DNA from: Halorussus rarus
GTDB taxonomy: Archaea > Halobacteriota > Halobacteria > Halobacteriales > Haladaptataceae
Reading direction: 5' to 3'
Length of the DNA: 64,000 nt
NCBI RefSeq assembly: GCF_003369835.1
Contig: NZ_QPMJ01000001.1
Coordinates: 930,001 to 994,000, forward strand
Part shown: in pieces, positions 32,030-40,123 of the stretch
Position numbering within the stretch: the first letter of the stretch is position 1
Layout of the letters: each line of letters opens with the position of its first letter
Notes under the pieces: model-generated
What the model was told of the DNA's origin: nothing
What the model saw: only the letters and a program-made list of their open reading frames with translations
Databases searched by the model: none
Position numbers and translations under genes: made by a program

Positions 32030-33598
32030 TCAGTCATCGCTCGCCTCGGCCGTCATCGTCAGTTCGCCCGCCTCGACCGACTCGGTCAGGCGGGGGAGCA
32101 CGTCGAACAGGTCGCCCTCGACGAAGTAGTCGCTGAAGTCCCTGATGCGGGCGTCGGTGTCGGTGTTTATCGCCACGATGGTGTCGGACTCGTCCATCCC
32201 GACCTTGTGCTGGACCGCGCCCGAGATGCCGGCCGCGATGTACAGCGTCGGCTGGACCACCTGGCCGGTCTCGCCGATCTGGCGCTCCTCGGCCACGTAG
32301 TCGGCGACGTGGCCGTCCACGTCGTAGGAGGCCGTCACCACGCCCCGCGAGAGGCCGAGGGCGGCGTCGTCGAAGGCCTCGACCAGGTCGAGGCCGAGTT
32401 CGATGCCCTCGGTCGGGTCGTCACCGATGCCCCGACCTAGCGCCACGACGACCTCGTGACCGGTGAGGTCGACCCCCTCGTCGAGGCGGTCGAACTCGGT
32501 CACCTCGACCCGGAACCAGTCGTCGGGCAGGGAGATGTCGTGTTCGACGACCTGGCCCTCCCGCTCGTAGTCGGGGTCGATGGGGTCGAAGCTGCCGGGA
32601 ATCACCGAGCAGCCCTGCGGGTGGAACTCCCGGCCGGGGTTGTCCAGACACAGAATCGTGGAGTACTCGAACCCCGAGAAGTCCGGCCGCTTCATGTGGA
32701 GCACGCGCTCGAACTCCACCTTCTCGCCGGGCTCGCCCGTCTTCACGGGGTTCGAGACGAGCTCCTTCTCGATGGTCAGTCCCGAGCAGTCGCTGGCCAG
32801 CCCCGAGTCGAGTTCGCCCTGGACCTGCGCCGAGAGGTCCCGGCCGTTGTTCGTCGCCGGGAACAGGAAGTACCGGGGTTTGTCGTAGTCGCGCCACTCG
32901 GCGGTGGGTTCGGTGCCGGGGTCGCCGGTCTCCCAGTTCGGGGGCTCGGCCCCGCCGCGGGCCATGTCGGCGACGATCTCGGTGTACGGCTTGTGGCGGA
33001 ACCGCTCCAGACGGTCGTCCTCGTGGTAGATGGCCACGTCCGCGCCGTAGGCGACGACCTCGTCGGTGAGGTCGGCAACAGTCTCGTCGCCCACGAGCAC
33101 GCCGACGACGCGCTCGTCGCCGTCGTACTCGTCGTTGTACGCGTCCATCAGCTCGCGGGCCTTCCCGAGCATCTCCTTGGACACGTCGAGGAGTTCGCCC
33201 TGCTGGGTCTCGCAGTAGACCCACATGTCCTCGTACGCGCCGCCCTTCAGCGCCCGGACGTGCTTCTTGTCGCGGGTGTGGTTCTCGACCTCGTAGTTGA
33301 CCTCGCCGTCGTCGGTGGATTCGCCATCGCCTTCGCCGCCGGCAGTTTCGGGCGCCTCGGTGCCGCCCTCGTCGGCGTACTCCTCCTCGTGGTCGGTATC
33401 GGCGGGCTCGCCCGGCGTCTCCGCTTCCAGCTCGTCGATGCGAGCCTGGATGGCCTCCCTGGCGGTCTTGCGGTCGTCGCCCTCCTGCTCGGCCGCGAGG
33501 GCGGCGTCCAGGTCGGCCGGGTCCTCGACCGACGCGAGCTTCTCCTCAAGTTCGTCGACCGTGTACTCGCTCGGGTCGAGGTCGACGTCGTCGCCCAC
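32030..33598 (-). CDS. fixB: Electron transfer flavoprotein alpha subunit (FixB), extended
   Basis: This 522-residue protein is much longer than the usual about 320. About residues 1-108 are an added acidic region (a helical DELEEKLASVEDPADLDAAL part, then an Asp/Glu/Gly-rich linker). The ETF fold follows, with the FAD-binding domain near the C-terminus (QIGETGQVVQPTLYIAAGIS from about 440, AVQHKVGM and VAINTD). Inserted loops also lengthen the N-terminal ETF domain (around 210-250). It pairs with FixA, whose stop lies only two bases upstream. Confidence 0.93.
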   Translation of the reverse strand: MGDDVDLDPSEYTVDELEEKLASVEDPADLDAALAAEQEGDDRKTAREAIQARIDELEAETPGEPADTDHEEEYADEGGTEAPETAGGEGDGESTDDGEVNYEVENHTRDKKHVRALKGGAYEDMWVYCETQQGELLDVSKEMLGKARELMDAYNDEYDGDERVVGVLVGDETVADLTDEVVAYGADVAIYHEDDRLERFRHKPYTEIVADMARGGAEPPNWETGDPGTEPTAEWRDYDKPRYFLFPATNNGRDLSAQVQGELDSGLASDCSGLTIEKELVSNPVKTGEPGEKVEFERVLHMKRPDFSGFEYSTILCLDNPGREFHPQGCSVIPGSFDPIDPDYEREGQVVEHDISLPDDWFRVEVTEFDRLDEGVDLTGHEVVVALGRGIGDDPTEGIELGLDLVEAFDDAALGLSRGVVTASYDVDGHVADYVAEERQIGETGQVVQPTLYIAAGISGAVQHKVGMDESDTIVAINTDTDARIRDFSDYFVEGDLFDVLPRLTESVEAGELTMTAEASDD

Positions 33599-33600
33599 GG

Positions 33601-34452
33601 TCAGTCACCTCCCGCGAGCGGCCGCATCTCGTCGAGCACCTGCTCCATCCCCTCGGGGTCGTCGGGGGTGACCATCGTGGCCTCGCGCTCCGAGGGCGCC
33701 TTCGGGATGGGGTCGACGCCCGAGACGATGGTCGGCGAGCCGTCGAGGCCGATGAAGTCGGGGTCGAGGTCGAGCTCTTCGGCGCTCCACGACGTGAGGT
33801 GGTCCTCGTACTCCTCGACGCGCTCCTCGGTCTCGGCCCGCAACCGCTTGTGCCGGAGTCGGTGTTCGGCCCGGCGGTACGAGGGCTCGAACTCGGGGTC
33901 GGTCACGACGAACGCGGGCAGGGGCGCCTCGACGGTCTCTATCTCGTCGACGTCGCCCTCCACCAGGCGCTTGGCCCGGAGCTGGCCGGCCTCCTCGTCG
34001 ACCTCCAGGGAGATGACGTGGGTGACGATGGACCGGTCGAGACACCAGCAGGTCTGGGGACCGGTCTGACCGGTCTCGCCGTCGGCGGTCTTGAAGCCCG
34101 CGAACACGACGTCGGGCTCCTCGTCGAGCTTCTCGATGCCCGCCGACAGCGTGATCGCGGTCGCCCACGTGTCGGAGGCGGCCAGTTCCCGGTCCGAGAG
34201 CAGGTAGAGGTCGTCGGCGTACACCCCCATCGCCTCCTCCAGCACGCTCTCGTAGCCCGGCGGCCCCATGCTCATCACGCTCACCGTGCCGCCGCGTTTG
34301 ACCTTGGTCTGGAGCGCCGCCTCCAGCGCGAACTCGTCGTTGGGGTTCATCACGGTGGGGGTCGCACCGCGCTCGAGGTGGCCGTCCTCGTCGAACGACA
34401 CCTGCCCCTCGCGGAAGTCCGGCACGCCCTTCGTCAGCACTACCGAGTGCAT
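33601..34452 (-). CDS. fixA: Electron transfer flavoprotein beta subunit (FixA)
   Basis: This 283-residue beta subunit of the ETF heterodimer contains VVLTKGVPDFREGQ at the N-terminus, MNPNDEFALEAALQTK, and a central FAGFKTADGETGQTGPQTCW loop region that binds the partner nucleotide. FixA of the bifurcating type binds FAD; mitochondrial-type ETF-beta binds AMP; I cannot separate these by eye. The ATG at 34452 matches the ETF-beta N-terminus, so the 14 extra upstream codons are excluded; those codons overlap the dyad at the promoter. First gene of a four-gene minus-strand operon. Confidence 0.92.
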   Translation of the reverse strand: MHSVVLTKGVPDFREGQVSFDEDGHLERGATPTVMNPNDEFALEAALQTKVKRGGTVSVMSMGPPGYESVLEEAMGVYADDLYLLSDRELAASDTWATAITLSAGIEKLDEEPDVVFAGFKTADGETGQTGPQTCWCLDRSIVTHVISLEVDEEAGQLRAKRLVEGDVDEIETVEAPLPAFVVTDPEFEPSYRRAEHRLRHKRLRAETEERVEEYEDHLTSWSAEELDLDPDFIGLDGSPTIVSGVDPIPKAPSEREATMVTPDDPEGMEQVLDEMRPLAGGD

Positions 34453-34482
34453 CGATACCACCTCATGCGGGTGAGTCTCTCT

Positions 34483-34497
34483 CCCATGAGTCATGGG
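34483..34497. promoter_or_regulatory. Perfect dyad at the fix operon start site
   Basis: CCCATGAGTCATGGG has 7-bp arms around one central base. It lies 15-29 bases downstream (minus strand) of the AT-rich promoter box, so it covers the expected transcription start. This is a good position for a repressor. Confidence 0.6.
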
Positions 34498-34511
34498 ATA
34501 TTCAGCCTCAA

Positions 34512-34526
34512 TGTTTATTATATTAT
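34512..34526 (-). promoter_or_regulatory. AT-rich promoter box of the fix operon
   Basis: On the minus strand GATAATATAATAAAC is the strongest TATA-like block between 30 and 35 kb. It lies 60-74 bases before the fixA ATG, predicting a leader of about 35-45 bases that contains the dyad. Confidence 0.6.
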
Positions 34527-34660
34527 CCCCGACACTGCAGAGTACCGCAAGCGCCGAAATCGGCCAGTAAATCGCTGTAAGGTGTAGAATTAGTGCTTCA
34601 CCGGGTGCCGGAGATCGGCCGGGCTACGAGAACTGAAACTGCGGCCTCGAGCGGTCGGAA

Positions 34661-35914
34661 TTACTCGTCGGCGGGGGACTCGACCGCCGGGTCGGCGTCG
34701 TCGACCTCGCGCTCCGGGTCGCTCTGGGCGCCGGACTCCACTTCGCCGCCCGGGGCCGCGGGGGAGTCGGCGTCCGCGCCGACGTCCGTCGAAATGCTGG
34801 CGTCCGTCCGAGAGTCCGCGTCACCGTCGGCCTCGGAACCGTCACCGGTCTCGAAGTCGACGTCGAAGTCGGCCCCCGAGTCGGTCTCGGTGGCGCCCCT
34901 TCCGTCGTCGTCGGTTTCGGCGGCCTCGTCGTCAGTAGTGGCCCCGTCTCCGCCGGTCGCGGCCTCGGTATCGCCGTCGTCGGCTGCATCGCTGTTACCC
35001 GCGGACTCGCTTTCGGCGTCGTCGCCGTGGAACCGCTTGCGGCCCCCGTCGCCGTCGGCCGCGATGCGCTCGTGGGTCCCGCCCTGGACCATCGACATCT
35101 CGCCGCTGGCGCGCATCGTCCCGTCGACGACGGCGCCGTCGTGGAAGTGGAGGTCCTCGCAGGAGACGTCGCCGCGTATCTCGACGTCGTCGGCGAGTTC
35201 GACCGTCCCGCTCCGGGTGGTCACGTCGCCGTGGATGACCGTCCCCTCGTCGACCGAGATGTCGCCGCGGGCCCGGAGGCTGCCGAACACGTCGTTGCGC
35301 TCGCCGACCTCGATGGACTCGGCGCGGATGTTGCCGTGGAGCCGGCAGTCGTCGCCGATGGTCGCGGGGGTCGAGACCCGCCAGGAGTCGTCGGATACGT
35401 GGCCGTTCCGCGGGATGACGACCGGGTCGGCCTCGATGTCCTCGTTCTCCATGAGTTCGGAGACGACCTCCTGGGCGGCCTCCTCCTCGCCGATGCGGAG
35501 CAACTGCTGGAGGTAGACGAAGACGAACACGATGGTCGGCATGGGGTTGCGGATGACGATCCAGCCGTTCGCCTCGAACCCCTCCTCGATGTCGACGTCG
35601 TCGCCGATGTCGAGGTCGCCGCTCACCATCAGGCGGCCGCCGATGTGGACGCGCTCGCCGAGGTAGGCGTCGCGTCCGACCAGCACGTTGTCCTGGACGT
35701 CGGACCACATGTCGAGCCGGCAGTCGGCCTCGGCCTCGATGTGGCCGCCGAACTGCACGCGCTCGCCCGCGATGACGTTGTGACCCCGGACGCCGAACTC
35801 GACCGTGCTCTGACCGCCGACGATGACGTCGCCGTCGGTCACCAGGTCGTGCTCCTCGACGGTCGTCCCGTCCGGAATCGCGAGCTCGTCCAGTGGGTCC
35901 GATCCAAGCGGCAC
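34661..35914 (-). CDS. Polymer-forming (bactofilin-like) cytoskeletal protein
   Basis: This 417-residue protein has several tens of short beta-helix rungs (VIVGGQSTVEFGVRGHNVI, RVHIGGRLMVSGDLDIGDDV, RLHGNIRAESIEVGERNDVF, and so on) over about residues 20-290. This right-handed or bactofilin-like helix is what lets such proteins polymerise. A hydrophobic patch (PTIVFVFVYLQQLL, about 125-140) interrupts the rungs and may contact the membrane. Residues about 295-417 are an Asp/Glu/Gly/Ser/Thr-rich tail. Start is GTG at 35914, just downstream of a GTTTATTAGG box. Confidence 0.82.
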   Translation of the reverse strand: MPLGSDPLDELAIPDGTTVEEHDLVTDGDVIVGGQSTVEFGVRGHNVIAGERVQFGGHIEAEADCRLDMWSDVQDNVLVGRDAYLGERVHIGGRLMVSGDLDIGDDVDIEEGFEANGWIVIRNPMPTIVFVFVYLQQLLRIGEEEAAQEVVSELMENEDIEADPVVIPRNGHVSDDSWRVSTPATIGDDCRLHGNIRAESIEVGERNDVFGSLRARGDISVDEGTVIHGDVTTRSGTVELADDVEIRGDVSCEDLHFHDGAVVDGTMRASGEMSMVQGGTHERIAADGDGGRKRFHGDDAESESAGNSDAADDGDTEAATGGDGATTDDEAAETDDDGRGATETDSGADFDVDFETGDGSEADGDADSRTDASISTDVGADADSPAAPGGEVESGAQSDPEREVDDADPAVESPADE

Positions 35915-35935
35915 ACCGGTTCCTTTCCGTTCGAG

Positions 35936-35945
35936 CCTAATAAAC
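35936..35945 (-). promoter_or_regulatory. TATA-type box for the polymer-forming protein
   Basis: GTTTATTAGG on the minus strand is 22-31 bases from the GTG start at 35914. Confidence 0.6.
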
Positions 35946-35997
35946 TTCCGTCAGACAATCCGGCGCAGACTTGTCCCGACCGGCGCGGTTCGGATGG

Positions 35998-36006
35998 GTT
36001 TTTGAG
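35998..36006 (+). promoter_or_regulatory. TATA-type box for the 65-residue gene
   Basis: GTTTTTGAG lies 23-31 bases before the ATG at 36029. Confidence 0.5.
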
Positions 36007-36028
36007 TGGCGGGGTCAAACGCGGGGGT

Positions 36029-36226
36029 ATGACGACGCTCGCGTTCGACGAGGACGGCGTGGACGTGGTGTACGAGGGGACCGAGTTCCGGCTCTCGAAG
36101 GACCTCATCGAGGGCGCGACCGGCAAGTCCTACTTCGACGTGACCGACCACGAGGTACTCCGCATCGTCGAGGAGAGCCCGGAGCTCACCGGCCAGGCCC
36201 GCCGCATCGGCGACATCGTCCGGTAG
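36029..36226 (+). CDS. Small conserved protein (DUF5800-like)
   Basis: This 65-residue soluble protein reads TLAFDEDGVDVVYEGTEFRL, then KDLIEGATGKSYFDVTDHEV and ends TGQARRIGDIVR. I associate this pattern with the haloarchaeal DUF5800 family, but tentatively. Only the part from 36029 on is real; the open frame continuing upstream runs through the antisense of the polymer-forming gene. It is divergent from that gene. Confidence 0.72.
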   Translation: MTTLAFDEDGVDVVYEGTEFRLSKDLIEGATGKSYFDVTDHEVLRIVEESPELTGQARRIGDIVR

Positions 36227-36271
36227 GCATCCGGTCGCCGGAGTCCGCCCCGTCGGCTTCAGGTAGCGTTA

Positions 36272-36287
36272 AGGGGCGTCCGCCCCT
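36272..36287. promoter_or_regulatory. Palindrome at the promoter of the 45-residue gene
   Basis: AGGGGCG-TC-CGCCCCT has 7-bp perfect arms. It directly follows the GCGTTAAGG box (36267-36275) and ends 10 bases before the ATG at 36298, spanning the expected start of transcription. Confidence 0.45.
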
Positions 36288-36297
36288 CGCATCGACC

Positions 36298-36435
36298 ATG
36301 AACCTGCCCGCCGACCTCGACCACCCCTCGTGGACCACCGCGCTCGGGACGTTCGCCGGCTACGGCGCGATTCTGCTGGCGATGTTCGTCGTGCTCTTCC
36401 TCCTGCCGTACGCGGTGTTCGTCGCGCTCGGATAG
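36298..36435 (+). CDS. Tiny single-helix membrane protein (45 residues)
   Basis: This 45-residue frame reads MNLPADLDHPSWTTALGTF, then a helix GYGAILLAMFVVLFLLPYAV and a short end FVALG. A promoter-like GCGTTAAGG box and a palindrome precede it, with the ATG about 25-30 bases after the box. Very small one-helix membrane proteins are common in haloarchaea. Codon use is consistent with coding. Function unknown. Confidence 0.6.
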   Translation: MNLPADLDHPSWTTALGTFAGYGAILLAMFVVLFLLPYAVFVALG

Positions 36436-36614
36436 CGCGTTCCGGTCGCGCCCGTACGTAAACGTCGCATATCGTCGGCGTCGACTCGGTATCGTCTCGC
36501 TGTCGGCCGAATTTTTGCCGAGAACTGTTCGACCGGTAGACCTATCACTTTCGATTCGAAGCTCTCGAACGAGATGCTATCGCAAGACACAGTCCGATTC
36601 GGGAGTGATTCAGA

Positions 36615-37616
36615 GTGAGCGCTCTCGACGCCCTGCGTCGGGCCAGCGACGTCGCCAACCGCTACTTCGTCGTCTGGGTGCTGGTCGCCTCGGGGCTCGC
36701 GCTGGCCGCCCCGTCGGCGTTCACGTGGATCGAGCCGTACATCACGCCGCTGCTCGGCGTCATCATGCTCGGGATGGGGCTGACCCTCCGACCCGAGGAC
36801 TTCCGGCGGCTGGCCGAGCGGCCCCGCGACGTCGCCATCGGCGCGGTCACCCAGTGGGTGGTCATGCCGGTCGCGGCGTACGCCCTCGTGGTCGCGCTGT
36901 CGCTGCCGACCGAACTCGCCGTCGGCGTCATCCTGGTCGGGGCCGCGCCGGGCGGCACCGCCTCGAACGTGATGACCTACCTCGGGAAGGGCGACGTGGC
37001 GCTGTCGGTGGCCATCACCACCGTCACGACGCTGGCCGCGCCGGTCGTCATGCCCGCGTGGGTCGTCTTCCTCGCCGGCGAGCAGCTGAGCGTCACCTTC
37101 GGCCAGATGTTCACCAGCATCGTCCAGATCGTCATCGTCCCGGTCGTCGCCGGCTTCGCGCTCCGGTACGTCCTCGACCGGAAGGCCCCCGAGGTCGCCG
37201 AGGCGGGCCTCGACGTGTTCCCGGCGGTCAGCGTCGTCGCCATCGTCGCCATCGTCGCGGCCGTCGTCGGGCTGAGCAAGGGGACCATTCTGTCGGCGGG
37301 CGCCGCGGCCGCCGTGGCCGTCGTCGCCCACAACGGCATCGGTCTCGGCACGGGCTACGGCGTGGGTCGACTCGCCGGGATGCCGGAGGACCGGGCCCGG
37401 ACCTGCGCGTTCGAGGTCGGCCTGCAGAACAGCGGGCTGGCGGTGGCGCTCGCGACCGCGTTCTTCTCGCCGGCGGCGGCGCTGCCGCCCGCGCTGTTCA
37501 GCGTCTGGCACAACGTGACCGGCCCGGCGCTGGCCTCGTACTTCTCGCGCAACGAACCGGCCGGGACGGCGGAATCGGGGTCGGCGAACCGGCCCGGTTC
37601 GTCGGCCGGCGACTGA
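36615..37616 (+). CDS. BASS-family (bile acid:Na+ symporter-like) transporter
   Basis: This 333-residue protein has about nine to ten membrane helices and the BASS signatures GMGLTLRPEDFRRLAERP, GAAPGGTASNVMTYLGKGD and FEVGLQNSGLAVALAT. In bacteria and archaea such proteins move organic anions (for example pantoate-, pyruvate- or ketoacid-like substrates) with sodium; the substrate here cannot be told. Start is GTG at 36615. A short Gly/Ser/Ala tail follows the last helix. Confidence 0.9.
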   Translation: MSALDALRRASDVANRYFVVWVLVASGLALAAPSAFTWIEPYITPLLGVIMLGMGLTLRPEDFRRLAERPRDVAIGAVTQWVVMPVAAYALVVALSLPTELAVGVILVGAAPGGTASNVMTYLGKGDVALSVAITTVTTLAAPVVMPAWVVFLAGEQLSVTFGQMFTSIVQIVIVPVVAGFALRYVLDRKAPEVAEAGLDVFPAVSVVAIVAIVAAVVGLSKGTILSAGAAAAVAVVAHNGIGLGTGYGVGRLAGMPEDRARTCAFEVGLQNSGLAVALATAFFSPAAALPPALFSVWHNVTGPALASYFSRNEPAGTAESGSANRPGSSAGD

Positions 37617-37748
37617 CGTCCGACTTCTCCTTCTTCCCGGCGGCGCTCACCGTTGGTGGAGCGGCCGCTATTCTGTCGAAGTAGTCGGAGAAACGAAGCG
37701 AACGAAACGAAATACGACGAGGGTCGCGTCGTCAGCAGGCGCGTCGAA

Positions 37749-38963
37749 TCAGGCGAACGTCTTCGAGATCTCCTCGTCCTCGTCCTCGGCGTCGATCTTG
37801 GCCTTCGCGCTCTCGAAGTCGTCCATCGTGATCTCGGTCCGGTCGTCGCGGATGGCGAACATCCCGGCCTCGGTGCAGATGGCCTTGATGTCCGCGCCGG
37901 AGGCGTCCTCGGCGTTCTTCGCCAGCTTCTCGAAGTCCACGTCGTCGGCGACGTTCATGTCGCGGGTGTGGATCTGGAAGATCTTCTCGCGGCCCTCGAG
38001 GTTGGGCTTGGGCACCTCGATGAGGCGGTCGAACCGGCCGGGCCGGAGGATGGCGCGGTCGAGCATGTCGAACCGGTTGGTCGCGGCGATGATGCGGATC
38101 TCGCCGCGCTCCTCGAAGCCGTCCATCTCGCTGAGCAGTTGCATCATCGTCCGCTGGACCTCGGCGTCGCCCGAGGTCTTCGAGTCGGTCCGCTTGGCTG
38201 CGATGGCGTCGATCTCGTCGATGAAGAGGACGGCGGGCTCGTGCTGGCGGGCGACCTCGAAGAGGTCGCGGACCAGTTTGGCGCCCTCGCCGATGAACTT
38301 GTGGACGAGCTCGGAGCCGGCCATCTTGATGAAGGTGGCGTCGGTCTGGTTCGCGACCGCCTTCGCCAGCATCGTCTTGCCCGTCCCCGGCGGGCCGTAG
38401 AGCAGCACGCCGCTCGGGGGCTCGATGCCGACCTCGCCGAACATGTCGGGGTTCTCGAGGGGCATCTCGACCGTCTCGCGGACCTCGTTCATCTGCTCCT
38501 CGAGGCCGCCGATGTCCTCGTAGGTCACGTCGGGGCTCTCCTCGACCTGCATGACCCGGGCCCGGACGTCGGTCTCGTTCTCCAGGGTCTTGACGATGGA
38601 CAGCGAGTTGTTGACCGCGACGCGGTCGTCGGGTTCGAGCTCCTCGCGCATCTCGTCGGTGACCTCGGTCACGGCCTCCTGGTTGTTCCCGTGCTGCTTG
38701 ATGATGACGCCGTCGTCGGTGAGCTCCTGCACCGTCGCGACGAACAGCGGGGACTGCTTGAGCTTCTTGTTCTCGTGGGTCAGCCGCTCGAGCTTCTGCT
38801 GGTACTTGTTGTTCTCCGCGTTGGCGTCGAGGAGCTTGTCGCGCATCTCCTCGTTCTGCGACTCCAGAACCTCCAACCGCTCTTGGAGGGCTTCGATCTT
38901 GTCCTGCTGGGACGCGCTCTCCTCGTCGTAGGGGAGGTCGACGTCTTCCACAGTGTCGGTCAT
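37749..38963 (-). CDS. pan: Proteasome-activating nucleotidase (PAN)
   Basis: This 404-residue AAA ATPase unfolds proteins and feeds them to the 20S core. It has an N-terminal coiled coil (about 18-70), an OB domain, Walker A GPPGTGKT (190-197), Walker B VLFIDEID, and the arginine-finger region [15 protein letters not shown]. The last residues are KTFA: the usual hydrophobic-Tyr-X docking motif has Phe at the penultimate position. The ATG at 38963 is preferred to the upstream GTG. It is divergent from the wHTH gene. Confidence 0.95.
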   Translation of the reverse strand: MTDTVEDVDLPYDEESASQQDKIEALQERLEVLESQNEEMRDKLLDANAENNKYQQKLERLTHENKKLKQSPLFVATVQELTDDGVIIKQHGNNQEAVTEVTDEMREELEPDDRVAVNNSLSIVKTLENETDVRARVMQVEESPDVTYEDIGGLEEQMNEVRETVEMPLENPDMFGEVGIEPPSGVLLYGPPGTGKTMLAKAVANQTDATFIKMAGSELVHKFIGEGAKLVRDLFEVARQHEPAVLFIDEIDAIAAKRTDSKTSGDAEVQRTMMQLLSEMDGFEERGEIRIIAATNRFDMLDRAILRPGRFDRLIEVPKPNLEGREKIFQIHTRDMNVADDVDFEKLAKNAEDASGADIKAICTEAGMFAIRDDRTEITMDDFESAKAKIDAEDEDEEISKTFA

Positions 38964-38983
38964 CACGACGCTCTAGGTCCCAC

Positions 38984-38995
38984 CCTCATAAGAGG
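38984..38995 (-). promoter_or_regulatory. TATA-type box for pan
   Basis: CCTCTTATGAGG on the minus strand is 21-32 bases before the ATG at 38963; the TTAT core sits in a small CCTC/GAGG dyad. Confidence 0.5.
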
Positions 38996-39080
38996 CTTCG
39001 GGTGAGTGTGACACCTGTCGGACGCCCCGTATCCGCCGGGAGACGCGACAGCGCCCCAGGTCTCGCATAATGCCCTCTAG

Positions 39081-39108
39081 TAATATCCCTGAATGGGAAA
39101 TATTATTA
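39081..39108 (+). promoter_or_regulatory. Promoter of the wHTH gene with overlapping imperfect dyad
   Basis: AATATTATTA (39099-39108) lies 28-37 bases before the ATG at 39136. Overlapping and upstream of it is an imperfect dyad: TAATATCCC (39081-39089) opposite GGGAAATATTA (39095-39105). A regulator bound there would cover the BRE/TATA element; self-control is possible. Confidence 0.5.
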
Positions 39109-39135
39109 CGCTGTATCCAAAAGAGGGGTAGTACC

Positions 39136-39411
39136 ATGAGTGCTTCAGAAACTGCACGGCCCGAGAATGGTCGCCTGACGGGGGAGAACGTGACCGAGGA
39201 GATCCGGGACCTGCCGCCGAGCGCCAAGCTGGTCGCGAAGGTCCTCGAGTACAACGACACGATGACCCAGAGCCAGATCGCCGAGGAGTCGCTGCTGCCC
39301 GACCGCACGGTCCGGTACGCCCTGAACCGGCTCGACGACGAGGGCGTCGTCAGCTCCCGGTTCTCGTTCTCGGACGCCCGGAAGCGGCTCTACACGCTGG
39401 ACCTCGAGTAG
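39136..39411 (+). CDS. Winged-helix (MarR/TrmB-like) transcription regulator
   Basis: This 91-residue protein is a single winged helix: LPPSAKLVAKVLEYNDTMTQ, SQIAEESLLPDRTVRYALNRL and a wing GVVSSRFSFSDARKRLYTL. Stand-alone minimal winged-helix proteins of this kind are common DNA-binding regulators in haloarchaea. The ATG at 39136 sits about 30 bases after an AT-rich box; an upstream 22-codon extension is not protein-like. It is divergent from pan. Confidence 0.85.
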   Translation: MSASETARPENGRLTGENVTEEIRDLPPSAKLVAKVLEYNDTMTQSQIAEESLLPDRTVRYALNRLDDEGVVSSRFSFSDARKRLYTLDLE

Positions 39412-39556
39412 CGACACCGTCGACGGCGTTCGGTCGGTCGAACAGTTCCGCGGCAAGTCGACCGATTTCGCGCCCGATCCGTTCTCGAAGTACCCGGCGC
39501 CTACCGCGTCGGAATCTGCGTTCTCACTGAACGGCCAGGTATCGCGTCGGACCGCG

Positions 39557-40000
39557 TTACGACTCCGGCGACCGGGCCAGCCCGTGCCAGACCACCGACC
39601 AGTCGGCCGGGCTGAGCAGGCCGCACGCGGTCGCGGCGACGAGCACGACGGTGCCCGCCTGGTCGCCGGCCGCGATGGGATTCGCCAGGACGCCCGCCGC
39701 GACCAGGCCGAACGGGAGCGCCAGCGCGAGCGGCAGGAGCGCGGCGGCGCGGACGACCCACTCGGGCGTGGCCGGCGGGACGCGGGTGACCTCCACGCGC
39801 ACGAGGCTGCCCGACAGGACGTTTTGGAGTCCGGGCCGCCCCGCCGCCGACGCGGCGTCGCTCGGCAGGACGGTGACCGTGTAGCTGGCGTCGACGAGGT
39901 GGAGCGGAACGAGGTGGAGCAGTTCGTGAACGCAGATACCGACCGCGAGCGTCGCGAGGAAGAGGGCTCCGAGCGCGATCCCGTGGACGACGGTGTGCAT
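39557..40000 (-). CDS. Membrane protein with HExxH motif (DUF3267-like)
   Basis: This 147-residue protein has an N-terminal helix directly containing HELLH (residues 25-29 in VGICVHELLHLVP), a soluble beta-like part (about 35-80) and two C-terminal helices. An HExxH motif inside the first membrane helix is typical of site-2-protease-like and DUF3267 membrane zincins, though a clear third ligand is not visible. Start at 40000 puts the motif at the usual depth; a start 11 codons upstream is also possible. Function unknown. Confidence 0.6.
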   Translation of the reverse strand: MHTVVHGIALGALFLATLAVGICVHELLHLVPLHLVDASYTVTVLPSDAASAAGRPGLQNVLSGSLVRVEVTRVPPATPEWVVRAAALLPLALALPFGLVAAGVLANPIAAGDQAGTVVLVAATACGLLSPADWSVVWHGLARSPES

Positions 40001-40123
40001 CGACGGTGCGCAGTGTTCGTTCGGGGGACTCAACTGTTACGATACCGGGCCGGGGTCGACCCGGCGGGCCGACGGCGGCGAGCGGCCGAAGTATTGAGGG
40101 ACGCGGCCGCCGTTCGACGCACC

